64,000 nucleotides of DNA from Drosophila persimilis. Its lineage: Eukaryota; Arthropoda; Insecta; Diptera; Drosophilidae. Made by a program: the position numbers and the translations under genes. The notes beneath the pieces were generated by a model that was not told the DNA's origin, made no database searches, and saw only the letters and a program-made list of their open reading frames with translations. Shown piece by piece: positions 46,662-60,973 of the stretch (positions are counted from its first letter, which is position 1; every line of letters starts with the position of its first letter). The DNA is taken from NCBI RefSeq assembly GCF_003286085.1, contig NW_020825288.1, positions 27,714,001-27,778,000 on the forward strand, given 5' to 3'.

Positions 46662-49157
46662 CCAATGCTTTCCCATGCAGATTTGGTCAATTGTAATTAA
46701 CCTTAATTGATTGAACGATTATCGTTGAGCAAAACTCATGCCACATTTCACTTTCAGTCGGAGGCAGCAATTGTGGGACTTCCGATTGGGATTACAGTGA
46801 AGTGAACATAGAATCTGTGGATGTGGCTATCTTTCCCGCAGTTTGTGTGTTGGGCCTTTCTCTGTATCGTATCTGTTGTCTATCATTAGCATCAAAAAGC
46901 TATCATCATCATTATCCAAGCGGAGAGGAGGCACGGCAGCACGAGCCCACACTCTGCACGCGATGGCTGCTGTTAGATACACACGCAGCCAGCCAGGCAG
47001 GCAATAATCATAGGCCCAATCATAGTTGCTGCTCAGAGGTGTTGCTTTGTAAAGTGCGGCATAATCAGTGAGTAGCATGCAACAAAAGAACGCACAACAC
47101 ACAGCCCCTTCTATCACGATTGAAGGCTTTCAGCGGCCTCTGACATAAGTTGACAAACTTTGGAGCTCCTTGAAGCATTAATCGCTCAATCGAATGGAGC
47201 GAGCTCAAAATAAATGTATCAATAGCTTTAAATATAAATCAATATCGTAGCAAATGGCCAACGGTGCATGTAAGCACTAAATCAAATTGTCAATATGGGT
47301 AACTGATACACTCTGGAGCGGACTCCGAGCAGCGGAAATTGAATTATGCCCCAACCAGAGTTGGAAACGGAGTCGCTCAAGCTGCAGATGGAGTTGGAGT
47401 TGGAGTCGAAGCTCTGCGACATGCATGAATGAGCGTTTGACTGAATGGTTACTGCTGTTGCTGCTGCCACTGCTGCTGCTGCTAGTGCCTTGACTGACAG
47501 ACGGTGGACAACTGGTGCTCGAATCGGGTGCAACCACTTTCGTTAGCCAGCGGACATTGCCGATTGGTGACTGTGTGAATCTGAGATGTGGTTGCTATAG
47601 CTGGAGCTCCGGGACCGAGCACTGAGCACTGGGGACCGGGGACTATTGGGAGTCGGGCAAATCTAATGTCCATGTCTGAGCGGTTTCCTCTGCAAACTCG
47701 TTTCGGCGGGGCATTAGATGCGATACGCATATGCGATACGATAGTTTATGATCTACAATTAAAAGTGTATGTCCCACACAGAGCTGTGGTTCACGAAGGG
47801 GTTGCAGTCTTGCGTCTTTAGACCCCTTGCCAACTAAACCACTGGGCCTGCTGTCCGCGACAAACGCATTAAATGAAAATTAGTTGCAATAACATGAAAA
47901 TTCATAGCTTAATAGGAGACACACACACACACATACAGCCACGGGACACAGGTTGTCTGACAAAAAACTGTTACTTATACATTCGCATTCGTAGATTGTG
48001 TGGCAGATTGACATGGGAAAATGCTTATAAAAGGACTGTGTGAAGTGTTGAGTTATGATCCCAGTTTTTGTGCTCCCCCCTCGAAACAATAAATATACTG
48101 ATTGATTGTTAGCGGAATTTAATTGAGATGATATCGAGTGTTTGATGGTCGGAAATCTAATTAACAAATAAATTCTCATGATCTCTTTTATATGACGAAA
48201 CCGAATGAAAATGAAAATGAAAGTGTCGCGTCGTGTCGCACATTTGAATACTGGTATTTGAATGGCTGTGGCTATCCGCTCGAATGACCACTTTCAATTA
48301 CGTTTCAGAAAAAAGTATTTTCCAAAACGGAAGCTGAAAGTGTTGCAATTACACAGCTCTCCAAGGAGGGAACGGGAGGGGGGGAGGAATAGGTGCCAAA
48401 CGCAGCGATGCATCAATGTGTTAACAATATGGAAACATTTGTTCATCATTTGTTTAATCAAACATAATTCTTTTAGGCCGAACTAAACAGGGCCGAGCTC
48501 CCAACCGCTTGGCCAATTAGGGCCAAATAGGGCGCGGAGAGTAAGGCCAAAATCGGGACCATCCCATCGAAAGTTATTTGCCCTTCACATGGATGCCACA
48601 CATTGCTCGGCGAACGTTGTCTCCTCTTCTTCTCGGGGCAGACAAAAATATATTTGAAATATTTGTCCCTCAGATTAGCGAAAAGTTTGGCGGTTGCTAA
48701 CGGCGTTTTGCGAAGGCCCACGAAAGAAATCCATCAAAGGATCATCAAATTCAAGAAGTGACGTATTGGGTTTTTGGTGTTTCGTCGGCCAGACTGTAGC
48801 CCTGGAATGTGTGCGGACCCAGAGCTCAAAATATAATACCTAACTAAGAGAAAAAGAGGCAAAGGCAAACAGCAAACAGCAAAAAGGCCAATAAAACATC
48901 AACACGAGTAGAATGATAACAACTAAGTAAACGTCTGTCACTCAGTCGACGGTGGACAGAATTTTGATCAGCAGCCAAAAAGGAGACCGAGCTCCAGAGG
49001 AGGGACACAGGAGATCAAAGGAGATCGAAGGACGGAGCAAACGGCAGCTGATCAAAGGCCCCCAAACTTGATTGAAGGCTAAGGGACAACACTGACGATT
49101 GCAGTGCAAATGATAATTTATTAGATTGCGATCTTTGGCCTGGGACAAAAATGCTAC

Positions 49158-49181
49158 AGCCAGCCAGCCAGCCAGCCAGCC
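49158..49181. repeat. (CAGC)n tetramer repeat
   Basis: Six tandem CAGC units. Confidence 0.75.
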
Positions 49182-52100
49182 GAGGGATCCTTTGGCATTT
49201 TTATTGAATTAATTTTAGTCGTCATTGTCTGCACTTCTAATTAAACCGAATTAATCATGAGCAGCCAGAGTCAGTCGGTCGATCTCAGAGTCAGAGTCAG
49301 AGTCTCGCATTGCACTAATTATGCGTAGATGTAGACCAAACTGGGCTAAACCAATGGATAGAATGGAGAGATGGAGTGGAGTGGAGTGGAGTCCATCGTC
49401 GAACATTAGTTGGAGCCCTGGAGCAGCAGCTGCTGGCGGCGGCAGTCTCAAAAGCATTTTGCGACAATGATGCTCTCGATGATGCCCACGATGAAGATGA
49501 TGATGACCACGATTATGATCAAACACTTGATACCGCAATCGCAATGGGAACTGGAACTGAAACTGGAACTGAAACATTGTCAAAGCTATGGACTGAACTC
49601 GAGGCCAGCTTTGACTTTGATGTCTACCGACACGCACGACACTCTTAATGCTATTGTTTAGACCCAGACCATGCCCTTGATATAGAACCCAGTTTTGATC
49701 GATGACTAACTCAGAAGAAATACTCTGAAGTACCGATCTGAATCATCAAGGGGGATAGCCCAAGAAATGCCAAAGAAACTGTAAAAATGGATTATTGAAT
49801 ATTCAAAACTCTAGCGGTCACAAATTTCTAAAAATTTCCACATAATTTGTTCATTTCATGCTTCAGGAAATATAGCACTAAGCCAGTTGTCACACACAAA
49901 AGACCCCCACAAAAGCGTTTCAAATATTAGGCTTAGGATATTCCGCCTGCCTGCCACAGACATGTCAGGTATGCCTGAGAGTGTGTGTGTAACCTGCCCC
50001 TTTTTAAACCGCTTAATAAAGTCACTTAAGTCCGACCTTTTGACTACGTTACAATTGACACCAAACACACACACAGACACACATGCACAGGCCGAGGCAC
50101 AGCCATGACTCCGGAGTGTTTGTGTGTTGACAAAAGTTGTCCAGGACCCTGGGGCGCGCTGCCATTGTTGCTGCTGTTACAAGACACATACACCGAATGG
50201 AGGGCACGGGTGGCAGGGCAGGGAGGGTGACAGACATGGGAGACACACTCGCAGAGGCAGCGTGACAGGCTGTCTTTTGTTGCGGTCAACCGGAAAACTG
50301 CAAAACATGTCGCCGGAGCCCAAGCCCGTGCCGTTTCCTCCCTTGTTCTTGCCGCACGTTTGTCATAACAACAGCAACACCATGCAACACACAACATACT
50401 CGTATATGTGCAAAAACAAAAAAAATACAAAAAGGATCAGAAACAAGTCTGTCAAGTTTTCAGCTTACAAAATACCTGTCGCCGCTGGTGGTTGTGTTTG
50501 TGTGTGTGTGCAACCTACTACTCAGATGTGATAAATACGTGCAACATAAAATTGTGAATCATTAATAAAAAGGTTCGTCCTGCAACCCCTCCTGCAGACC
50601 CCGACGGGCCTAAGCAAACAGGAGAAATGCTACACGAAAATGATTCCATTGCAAATGGAAAAGGAAAACCTTCCACGCAGTTGTGGTTAAAGTAATTTGT
50701 ACCATTTTTCAGCCACATCATGTGTGTTTTGGGGGTCGGGGTCGGACAATCTGCCCACCATCATCATCATCATCATCAACGGACTTTGGCGTTGTCCTGT
50801 GGCCCAGATGATGGTCTTCTTGTTGGTCATTATGGTCATTAAGCCCCCCGATGGCCGGCAGCAACTGCTACTCGCATCTTAATCCTTGGATCATTTGCAC
50901 AGGATACTTAGATGGACAGCCAGTCCATGTCCATGGCTCCTTCTTTATGACAGATTGCCCCGGAATTGTTACCTTTAATTTGATCAGATTTTGTGAGTTG
51001 GAAAAATAGCCAAAACATTAATCTCGTTACTCGTTTTGTAGGTCAAAGCTTCAGGATTTATTCCTATTTGTTTACTTTAAGGTAATGCTCTTAGAAATCT
51101 TTGAAGCTCTTTGGAGCTTATCACTTAGGAATACCATTCCTCACATTAATTAAAATGGAAATAAAAAGCGCTCCGCTGAGGTTCAACCCCATTCTAAGGA
51201 AAAGTTCATTCTTTTCATTACGGTTTTTACTCGCGGCTTACAAATGTTTTTCCCTCAATCCGTGTGTGTGTGCTCCCCAATAATTTATGTGCCATATGTT
51301 GCCAGGGCAAAAGTTACTATGACAGAAGGTGAGTGAAAATCTGAATACAAAAACAGCGTGCTGGGAAAGTGAAACAATGCCGTGAAAATGCAGAAATTCC
51401 TTTGCCACCTTTTTTTTTGCTTCAAAGAATTTCACACTGATTTATTTGCGTGGAAAGTCAGGAATGGAACCAGCCATAATACACCATTAAAAGGAGATTA
51501 AAAATTAAGATTCGGGCTCTGAATTTCTATCCGAAAATTCCACAGTTCATTGACCAGACAGAAAACCGATGATTCACAGAGCCACTTGACAAATGAATTA
51601 GCTCTCAGTTCACTCACAATATGCGATACAATGCATGTCTTTCAATGCCAAAGTCAAAGTGTCAGGCCAAAGTCAAAATAACAGTTGCCAGAGCAGTGCC
51701 ATCCATATACCACTCTATACAGAAATAGCCATACAAACAAATCGACAAACAAGCAAAAAAGTCATACAAACAATCAAGGGCTTCCTGTTGAAACATTGCA
51801 AACTTCCGACAGTCCAAGGAACAGAAAAACATGAAAACATATGCCGGCAGTGTGGGTAGATAACCCACCACCAGACCCACAACACCACACCGTCCAGAGA
51901 CCCTGTTCCCAAGCAGCGAAGGAGTGTAGTTGAAATATTTTTGGTGATTTATTTGCAGCGCGTAGTTTGTGGCGCGGCATGTTCGCCGACAAAAGACGAG
52001 AGCCAGCGCCAATAAACAAATTGCCGACGCATTTTGTCAGTCTTTACGGCTCGGATCGGGACAGGACAAGACAGGATTATGTTAAACAGTTTACCAGAAA

Positions 52101-52742
52101 ACGGATGGCAGTAGCTGGTAGCTGGTTGAGACTGACTGTCTGCCAGTTGTCTCGCGAGTCGCGACTCTTTGGGGGGGATTCATTGTGTGGAGACGACTTT
52201 GGCAAGTGATTTAAATGAGGCGTCTTTATAGCGCCACTTAATGTGCTATTGAATTTGAAACAATTTATAAAGGTACTCTCTAGAGTTTTGAGATGATTGA
52301 GAGCCAAGTGATTGACATCTTTTTAAGCTAAAATCACACATACGCCTCATTTGGATATACGAAAGGAATTGGTGGACAAGGCAATCCATTCATATTAATG
52401 CTGCAGTCCCACCCCAGACGACAGTAGCGCCTCCAGTGGTATAAATCACAGAAATATGTCTTTCATCTTGGCGCTTGCACTTCAGTCTCTGGTCTCCAGC
52501 CTCCAGCCTCCAGTTGGTAGCAATCTCACCGCAGATGCGCCTAAATGCAGGCCATACATCATCACACATGCCAGATGGGCCCCGGCCACGCCCACAGACG
52601 AGTGTTTGTCGCCTTAATTACTAGCCAGAGCATCGCAATATTTGTACAGTTTGTAGTTTGTCGATTGCCTGCCAACCAGCCTGCCTGCTGCTGCCCCACA
52701 GTGATGGTTGATGAATGAAAGGCGCCCCTGAGTGAGAGATGT

Positions 52743-52764
52743 TGTGGTGGTGGTGGTGGTGGTG
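52743..52764. repeat. (GGT)n trinucleotide run
   Basis: Six GGT units; read on the minus strand they give a spurious His run. Confidence 0.7.
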
Positions 52765-53523
52765 CTTGACTAGCCTGGTGGCTAGATCATTTGTCAAGGA
52801 GCTGGTGCATAGAATGTGAGCAGCCCGAGGCACCTCGAGGTAGCAACAGCGGAAGCTGTAATGAGTTATTCAAGTAAAGCGCCAAGGCAATTAACTCAAA
52901 AAACAACAGCCTATCTCAAGGTCTGCTCTCCCTTTGGATGCTCTCTCCCTCTATCCACTCCCACATAACTTGTTGTAAACCGCTTTCACATACACAATGT
53001 ACCTTGACTTTATAAACCACTAAAAATAATTTACGACTTTCTTAGGAATTTAAATTTCAACGCCACGCCATCTCACAGATACTTGAGATACTTTTTTAGC
53101 CGCAAAGCGAAATTTATGCGCTGCATGTGTGTGTTTGAGTAGGGGCTTGCTGGAAAACAACCTGTTTTCCACACACCCACACACTCAGAGAAGGCTTCTA
53201 TTTCCGCTTAGATAAGTTTATTTCATAAGCGACACTAAATTATGTGCCAAGAATGTGTGCTCGTTCGCTGGTCGCCGTTTCTGGTAGACATCTTGCTTAT
53301 TGTTGTATCTGGATCTGGGGCTCCCTGTTATTGTAATTTATGCAAAAATATTTTGGTTTGAAAAATACTCGTACTCTCGTACTCTCGCACTCGATGGGCT
53401 CTTGGGCTCTTGGGCTCTCCTGCTTCAGAGACGTCAGAGATGTGGCCTGGCCGCCTTATCCACATCCGTATCTGCAACGAGAGCTTGCCTTTGCACGTAC
53501 ATAGAGTAGTTTTGATAAATGTT

Positions 53524-53527
<4 letters not shown>

Positions 53528-53556
<29 letters not shown>
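53528..53556. repeat. (GA)n microsatellite
   Basis: About 14 GA units. Confidence 0.8.
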
Positions 53557-53558
<2 letters not shown>

Positions 53559-55638
53559 TTCCATGGGGTCTACCAGATAATAAAATGCACGTATTCAGGT
53601 CTTTGGTTTTTCGGGGGTATCGGAAGGTCTGTTCATGTCGTATGGAAAGTGTAAAGAGTTTGAAGTAAATGGTTTATACTTGTTGGAGCTTAAGGAAATA
53701 AGTTTTCTAAAAGTGTATATAATTAAATTTAAGCAAAGGCTTAAGGTTTTCTAATCAACTTTTTAATCAAAACTTTTGCAGAAAAAACTCTGAGTGAATT
53801 TTCCGAAATGCATTTGCCCCCAGAATAAATCCCAATACAACCCCCAAAGAGAACGCGAACCATTTGTGTCCCTTGTGGGCGTTGCCCAGAGCGCATATGA
53901 GCGATGACGAGTGTCCTTGCAGCGTCTGCAAAATCTGCATAGACGCCTACCACTCCTTCGGCTGGAGGAGAACTTTTCGGGTGCGCAAGTCTCTGCCAAG
54001 TTGAGCCACGCCCCTGTCTCACTCACCCAAAAAGTGCAACAAAAAGAACAAGTTCAAGTTGAATGGAGGGTGAATTTAATAATAAACGAATTTCCAATTT
54101 CCACACAGTCCAGCAAAAAACAAGTGACTTGGAAAATGTGCAGTGCAAATGGCAAACAACAAAGTTGACATTGATATCAGCATGAGAGGCACATCCTGAA
54201 CCGTGAAGGTGGAGGAGCTACGACAAAGAGTGGACGGAGAGAGGAATTTAGAAAGAGTTCAATTTAGAAAGTTCTTTGCATCGATCCTTTTTTTAGCTAT
54301 TAGCTATCATCTTGAACGGTTTTTAGGAGAGACGTTATAATTGATACTTTGTATACATTTAATAGAACATACAATGAAATATCCTCTTGATCTGCTACCA
54401 CGATAAGGATAGGACAAAAAGTTAAGGATTTTCTTGATTCGGAAAGTTGTTTCTTCAGGGCAACGATAGAAGGACATACTCAAATTGCATAGATAATGGT
54501 TTTTTGCTGCGAAACCCTACAATTGCTACATTCCAACATATTCCAAGAAGTTTCATCATCTGAGAAGCTTTTAATGAGAACTAAGATATAACAAACATAG
54601 AACGGATAGATCATGACTATGTATGAGGGATGTCACTCCAATATATCACTGACTTAACAATGATCCAGATCAGGTAATATAATCATACCCTTCGCTGTCA
54701 GAGCTCTCCTCCGTTCCGCTGGTGTGACTATGTCTGAATATGGCGCCGGCCAGTACCAGCGATGGCTATAAGCATAGTACTCTTATAGCCAGTAAGCACT
54801 ATAATCAAGCCACAGAAACCCACCAGAAACAGCTTGGCTGGCACTTTGCAGCTATTAAGCCATAAAATCTGAGGGGGAGAAAGAGAGAGAGAGATTCTTC
54901 CAGAGAGCCTCGGCTCTGGAGGCGGGAGGTACTGGCTGCAGAGTCTTGGCCGGGACTCTTACTCTGCCACTGACTGTGGCTCTGACTGTGACTTTTAATT
55001 ATTGTTTACATTAAATGGTCATGAGTCTGCTGCTGTGCCGCTGTGCAGAGTTGCGGAGTTGCGGAGTCGATCCGCGTCGAGCCGTTCTTTGCGGACATTG
55101 GGCGTAATTCGCGTTTAAGCCAAAGCCACTACCGTGTACTTAAACAGCGATTAGGCTTGGTCTGCCACATGGGTCGCTTGTAATTAGCGACAGACGATCG
55201 ACGGAGCTGTGAGAACTTCTGCATTTAGTGGGGCAACAGGTCAAAGCGATGCCTAAAGCCCTGTCCTGTCCTTGCCAAAAAAGAAATCACAGCCGCGAGA
55301 AATGATGGCCACTTCCTGTCCTCCTTTAATGCTCTTTTAAATGTGTTGAAGTTTTTAATTAAGCACTTGAAAGCGGGTAACCGAACGGGGTATTCGCCCC
55401 ATCATCATCCTGTGAAATTTTGCACACGTCATTTCCCGCCCGGCATGAATTTGCATTTTCCTACTCCTCACCAACTCATTTCAATATCCTTTCGCTTGTT
55501 TTCCCTTTGGAGTAAACGTTGTGGGGTTCGGTTCGAGACCTAGACGATGACTACGACAACGACGACGGCTGAGAGGCGAACGGAAGTCATTTATTTAATA
55601 TGCGCCGACATTATCCTTTATTATGGCGGTTTTGCATT

Positions 55639-55672
<34 letters not shown>
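55639..55672. repeat. (TC)n microsatellite
   Basis: About 14 TC units ending in TTTC repeats. Confidence 0.8.
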
Positions 55673-58600
55673 TCTATCTGTGGCTTATGAACTGGCACGG
55701 CATCTGGTTAGAAGAGGGGGTGCGCGGGCCGTCTGATTGGCTTTGCTTTTTGGAAAATTCAAATTTCGGTAATGCTTGTCGGCACTTTTTCTGCCAATGT
55801 CTGTGGAAATCAATTAAATGCTTTAAATTTTTCAGAAGAATTTCTTTAAAGGCAGTTAATTTGTTTTGGGATGTATACCATTTCTGAAAAGTATTTCCCA
55901 CAGAATTTTTTTCGGCTACAAGAGTCAATATCTGCAAATCGTTTTATGACCAACCATTATCGACAATTTCACACCCAAAGGGGGAAAACTTTTCCTGTCC
56001 GGCGCAAAACTTTTTATTGGCACTTTCGACACTCGGGGAAATGGAGAGAATAACTATTTAAGTTGAATATATTTAAAGAGAATTACTTCCCGAGTCTTCA
56101 TGATTGGTCTAATATTTTTGGCAAGATTTATGGCTTTATTCGTATTTAATAATTACAGAAATGATTTCAATATCCCACAGCGAAAGGTCTGTTGTTTCAG
56201 TCTCTATCCCCCATTTGCTGTCTTACAAATTATACTCACATTTGTCGCGCTTTTCCAACTCCAATTTGCTTCCGTCCTACTTTAGCATATCGCCAGATTC
56301 TCATATGGGGTCCCAGACCAGCCCCCATTCCTGTGTCTTGGCTTCCTTTCACCAAGCAAGGATCCTTGCTTTTCGACTCGGTTCACATAAATCATTATTG
56401 TCGCTGCGTTTATTTTTGACTTTGACAGGACTACCACTTATGTGTTTATGTGTGGAAGGAGGAGCGAGTCTCGGGAAGAGAAATGGGGACAGACGTAGAG
56501 AAAAAGAAAGTGTGGGCGATGAGAAAGATGTCTGGAAAATTGTCCCCAGGCGGATAAATGATATTTTTATTGGCCATATTTTTAATCTTTCTTGTAAGAT
56601 TTTAGAATTAAAGCAAAATGGCAAAAAATGCTGGCTTTAATGCTCTCCTCTCTGAAACGAGACTCTCCCTTGCCACGACGATCCATCTCCCCCGCCCATT
56701 GTTTTGTGTACGCCAAATGGGACACTTTAATTAATACATTTTATAAATCACAGCCAAAGAGTACCCATCTTCAGAAGCGATAAGGTAAGGGTGTTGGTTA
56801 CAAATTTGCATGGCTGGACAGTGCTGGACATTTGCTAAATGACCACAACACTTAGGCCAAGATTTATATGCGTTGACCGGCTCAGATTTTGTTGTTTGTT
56901 CACTTTTGAGTGCACACACACAGAAAGATACGAATACTCGTCGTAGTTATACTCTTAATTGAAAGGGGTCTGTGCACACTTCATTTAGCCCCTGGCCATT
57001 GCCTCATACCCAGAGCCATCTCCGTCTCCATTCCAATCTCCGACCCAACATTCCACAGTGTCCGAATTAGGGGCGTTGATTAGTTTGCTTAGCTAAAAAA
57101 TTAACCCAACAGCAAGCAAATGCAAACCATACTCGTACTCGGTCCAATGGGTGGCCAGAAAAAGTTATGAAGGGAAAGAGTTATTTGCAATAAATTTAAG
57201 TGTTGGCTGGACCTGGACCGAGAGGAGAGCACAAAAAGTCAGTCAGTCGAAGCCCAAGCCCCCATACAAGTTACAGTTTCTAATTTATGACAAATGCACA
57301 TGTTCGTGTTCGTCTTGAAGTTTTTGGCCGGACAGGGCTGCTGCTGCTGCTCGGTTGGAAAACATATTGGGCGATGGGTTTTGCGGTTTCGCAATGCTCG
57401 AGACTCGATTTTCAATTTACTAAAATTTACATTTTCAAGTATTGCATAAAGGTTTTAGTGTTGTTTTTAGTTATGATAAATGGCACAGCAGGCGGGTTCA
57501 AAAGTTGAAAATTATAAAACATAGGAAACAATTAGAGATGGCTTGCGGCACTGCCACATTTGATACCCTATAAGTGATCATCCCATCCATACTTTGGATC
57601 AAATTGTAATCTACAACTGTAATCGCAGACACGCCTCCTCCCACTCTCTCAGTGCCAAAAACTATTTTCAATTACAGGAACCAAATAAACAAAAGGAACC
57701 AAAACAAACCGTAGGACACCTCCTGGAGATGCGATACTATGATATGAGGGCCAGGAGAGGACGAGTAGATGGCATAAGCAATTTAATCACAGCATGTGGT
57801 CGGAATATCAAATTTTCGTATCGAAAACGTATAACTCACCGCCGAAATGGCAGAAGTCAGCAATTACTTAAAAAGAGAGGCAAGCAGCAGCGACATCCTG
57901 CGAAAAGGATAATAGTGCTGAGGCAAACAATTTGCACGGACCAATTTGGAATGTGTCCCAAAACGAGAACAAGAACGAGGACGGGGACGAGTACGAGTAC
58001 GGGTATTTACAAGAGAAACGAAACAACATTTCTAAACATGGCAGCAGCAAGAAGAGCAGAAGAGCAGCGCAGCCCATAAATCACTGGGGCAGGCACAAAG
58101 AGCCAAAAGGATGTGAATTATATACAAATGATTTGACATGCTCTTTGCTTGTGGCCAAGACCAGGGGACATCGGGACGACATCTCAGGACCTTCCGGGGG
58201 GTTGCATAGCAAACATATTTTGTGTACCCGCCGCCAGCGCCGCCACCAAGCCGATGCCAAAGTTCAAGATAAGCATTTGCTCATGGTAAAAAATCCTCGC
58301 CAGGCATCGCCAAAGGAGCAGAGCCTCCTTCATTCAGAGGCTCTCCTTTAAAGAGCCTTATTCATTCGTCTCCTATTCGAACAGCTTTTAATTACCATTA
58401 ACATTCTGGCCCAGCCAGCATTTTGAATTTCCAATCACAACGTTGTCCTCTGGCTTTCTTTGTCCGCATTTTAATTGCCCCAGAGTGCAGACTCTTCCTG
58501 GGCCTCTGACATCAGCTATTAATGAAATGCTTTTTAAATTATGTCATTAACATTGCAGCCAGTGCTGTGGACTGGTTTTGGTCTGGTTAACCTAAGCCCA

Positions 58601-60900
58601 GGCCCGAAGGGGAGACGTCAGACGAGAGACGAGAGGCAGCAACAGTTCTATATAATTATGGCATATTTTTATTGACTGGCCATCGAATCGGAATTAGATG
58701 CTTGTAAATAGCTCACATCAATTATTTCATTAGGTTTTCCAGCATCAGGCTTAACCGTCTGCAATCTGCAGTGCATTATGTGCCAAGTCGGACTGTAACT
58801 GGAGGCTAAGCAGATGTAAACTATGGAGGGGTGGGAGGGCCTGAGCGAGTAGCAGGAGCGGGATCCACATGGTCATATTGGGCTTATTATAAATGACTGA
58901 ATGTGAACCCGCCTGTCATGTTTTATCTTTATTTTCGTGCATTTTCGGTTGGGGAAAAGCATAAAGCAAGAATGGGGGGTAAAGGAAAAGGCAAAGGAAA
59001 AGGAAAAGACAAGGCGGGGCCAGTGTGTCTGCACATTTTCCGAATCATATTTTTTTCCTCCAGCCGGGATGGCCGTCCGGCAACACGATGATGATAATGG
59101 CGCTTGCAGGCCGACTGACGTTTCTAACAAAGTGACTCGCATTAAGGATAATAGAGGCGGCTAAGAGCCAGTGCCAGTGCCAATGCCACAGCTACAGCCA
59201 CAGCCGAACAGCCGAAAACATGAAACAAAGCAGAGCCGAGGGCTGGCTGATGGACAGCGATGACTGCCAGCGATTTGCGCATCATTATCCTTCCAGGAGT
59301 GGAAGGTCTATGGCCCCAAGACGTTCGCTCATGTCCATGTCCATCAACTGTGCTGCACTGCCTCCTTACCGTCGTCGGTCCTCCTTCGCTACGCTATCCT
59401 TGCGCATCCTGTATCTGACATTTTCGTCGTCATCTCGGTTCAGCGTTCAGCGAGTGATTTATGGCCGGCAAGGAAGTGGAACTCAAGTGTCGCACCCGCA
59501 CCCCCAAGGCAAAGAATGTCCTGCAATTGACAATTGTCCTTTGTGTGTGTGTGTTTGTGTGCATGTGCCGGAGAGCAGATCCTTTCCCCCATGACCGCAA
59601 CCTGGGCGAGAGTAGTCGAGAAACTAAACAAATATTTATTAAGCGAATTAAAGTCGCGTCTCACAAATTGCCGGCAAATCCCCCGAATACAAATGACTGG
59701 AGATTTCTCATGGCTCTGCCCTGAACATTTGATGCAGGTCATTTCGACACCAAAGCGATTGCCGCTGCCCCAGCCTCCGCTCAATGAGTTGGCGCTTTCC
59801 ACCAGCGAATTATGCGCTCTAACGCCTCATGTTCTCCTCCAGCCAGAGTCGAGCTAGAGCCAGAGATCTCTTCTGTCATCATTAGTCAAAGCTTTAAGCC
59901 GATTTAATCAATACCGTTGCCCAAGTGCCAAGGAAAGGAGACCATCGCTCCATTCGTTGCCTTTCATTTCCTTGTGTTCCTTAACCAAAACCATATTGCG
60001 TGTCCTTCCTGCGTTTGGCTCCAAAGATTATGAAAATTAAACGGAGCAGTCCTCGTATTTGGTGCCTCACGTGCCATATGCCGGACTTAACAACCAGTCT
60101 GCCAGCTGGTACGACTCCTGTTGGGCACAGCAGAAAAGAAATCCAAAAGGGCGTCTACCAGGAGACACGGACAGACCGAGTCTCATTAAACAATTAAAGT
60201 TTTGGTCTTTTTTCAGACTCCATTATTATTTTTTGGCAAATTTTGGCCTTAAATCACACCACTTTAAGCCACGTACACGTTCTCCATTATGTGTACTACG
60301 GGGGCTGCCACTTCATTGTTGCCGCATCATATTCTGCTCATATTGTGATATATGTATCTTCAAACTGGCAACGATTGACTTATGACAGCAGAACAATGGC
60401 AGCCAAAGGCATGGACTGACGGGTCTCTGATGGGGCGAGGCAATCGGAATGTCATGCATGGATTCTGAGAGGGTTACCGGAGAACCATTAAAGAAATAAC
60501 CGTACAGTACTCTGCTTCATTTAGAAGAAGAAAGTCAGGCGGGATTCATTTCCTTGCTTCAAATAACCCTTGGAATGCGTATAAAACTGATCTTTGTCTA
60601 TGGAGCGAACAGCCTAAAGATATATTTATAAGATGACATAAGCGATACTCTTATACACACCTCTCATAGACAAATAAAATAAGAGAATCGAACCCCAAGT
60701 ACACCTTGAACTGGTATACTACTCACACAGCACAGGCGTGGTAATGAGCGTTTCATGTGCCGCATAAAATTCAATTAAAGCATCACAAAAATATATTTCT
60801 TGAACTTTCCAAAAGCAACTGTTCAAACATTTGCGCTGTGGAAAAAACATTCTTCGACACCTTCGGTTGGCACTGAGTCAGAAGCGTTCCATTATTCCGA

Positions 60901-60906
60901 TCAGTT
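60901..60906 (+). promoter_or_regulatory. possible initiator (Inr) of the 60974 gene
   Basis: TCAGTT, an exact TCAKTY match, lies 73 bp before the start codon in the sequence CGATCAGTTCTGG. No TATA box stands at -30. This is a candidate only. Confidence 0.35.
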
Positions 60907-60973
60907 CTGGTCTTAACGCCGATTTAGCCAAATATACCTCGCAGAACTCGTGCTCATTCTTCCATTGACCACC

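Larger units (their letters stand above)
35411..60973. other. 25-kb gene-poor interval
   Basis: Apart from the INE-1-like element and microsatellites listed separately, I find no spliced or unspliced gene model I can defend. Open frames are under about 180 codons, lack proper starts or are repeat-encoded. Given its position between developmental genes it may be regulatory, or may hold non-coding RNA genes that cannot be seen by reading. Confidence 0.45.

Noticed and set aside
57594..58351. Frames of 161 and 139 codons, Arg/Thr-rich
   Set aside because: The first begins at TTG, not ATG, and both pass through CGAG/ACGAGT repeats; no domain or gene signals.
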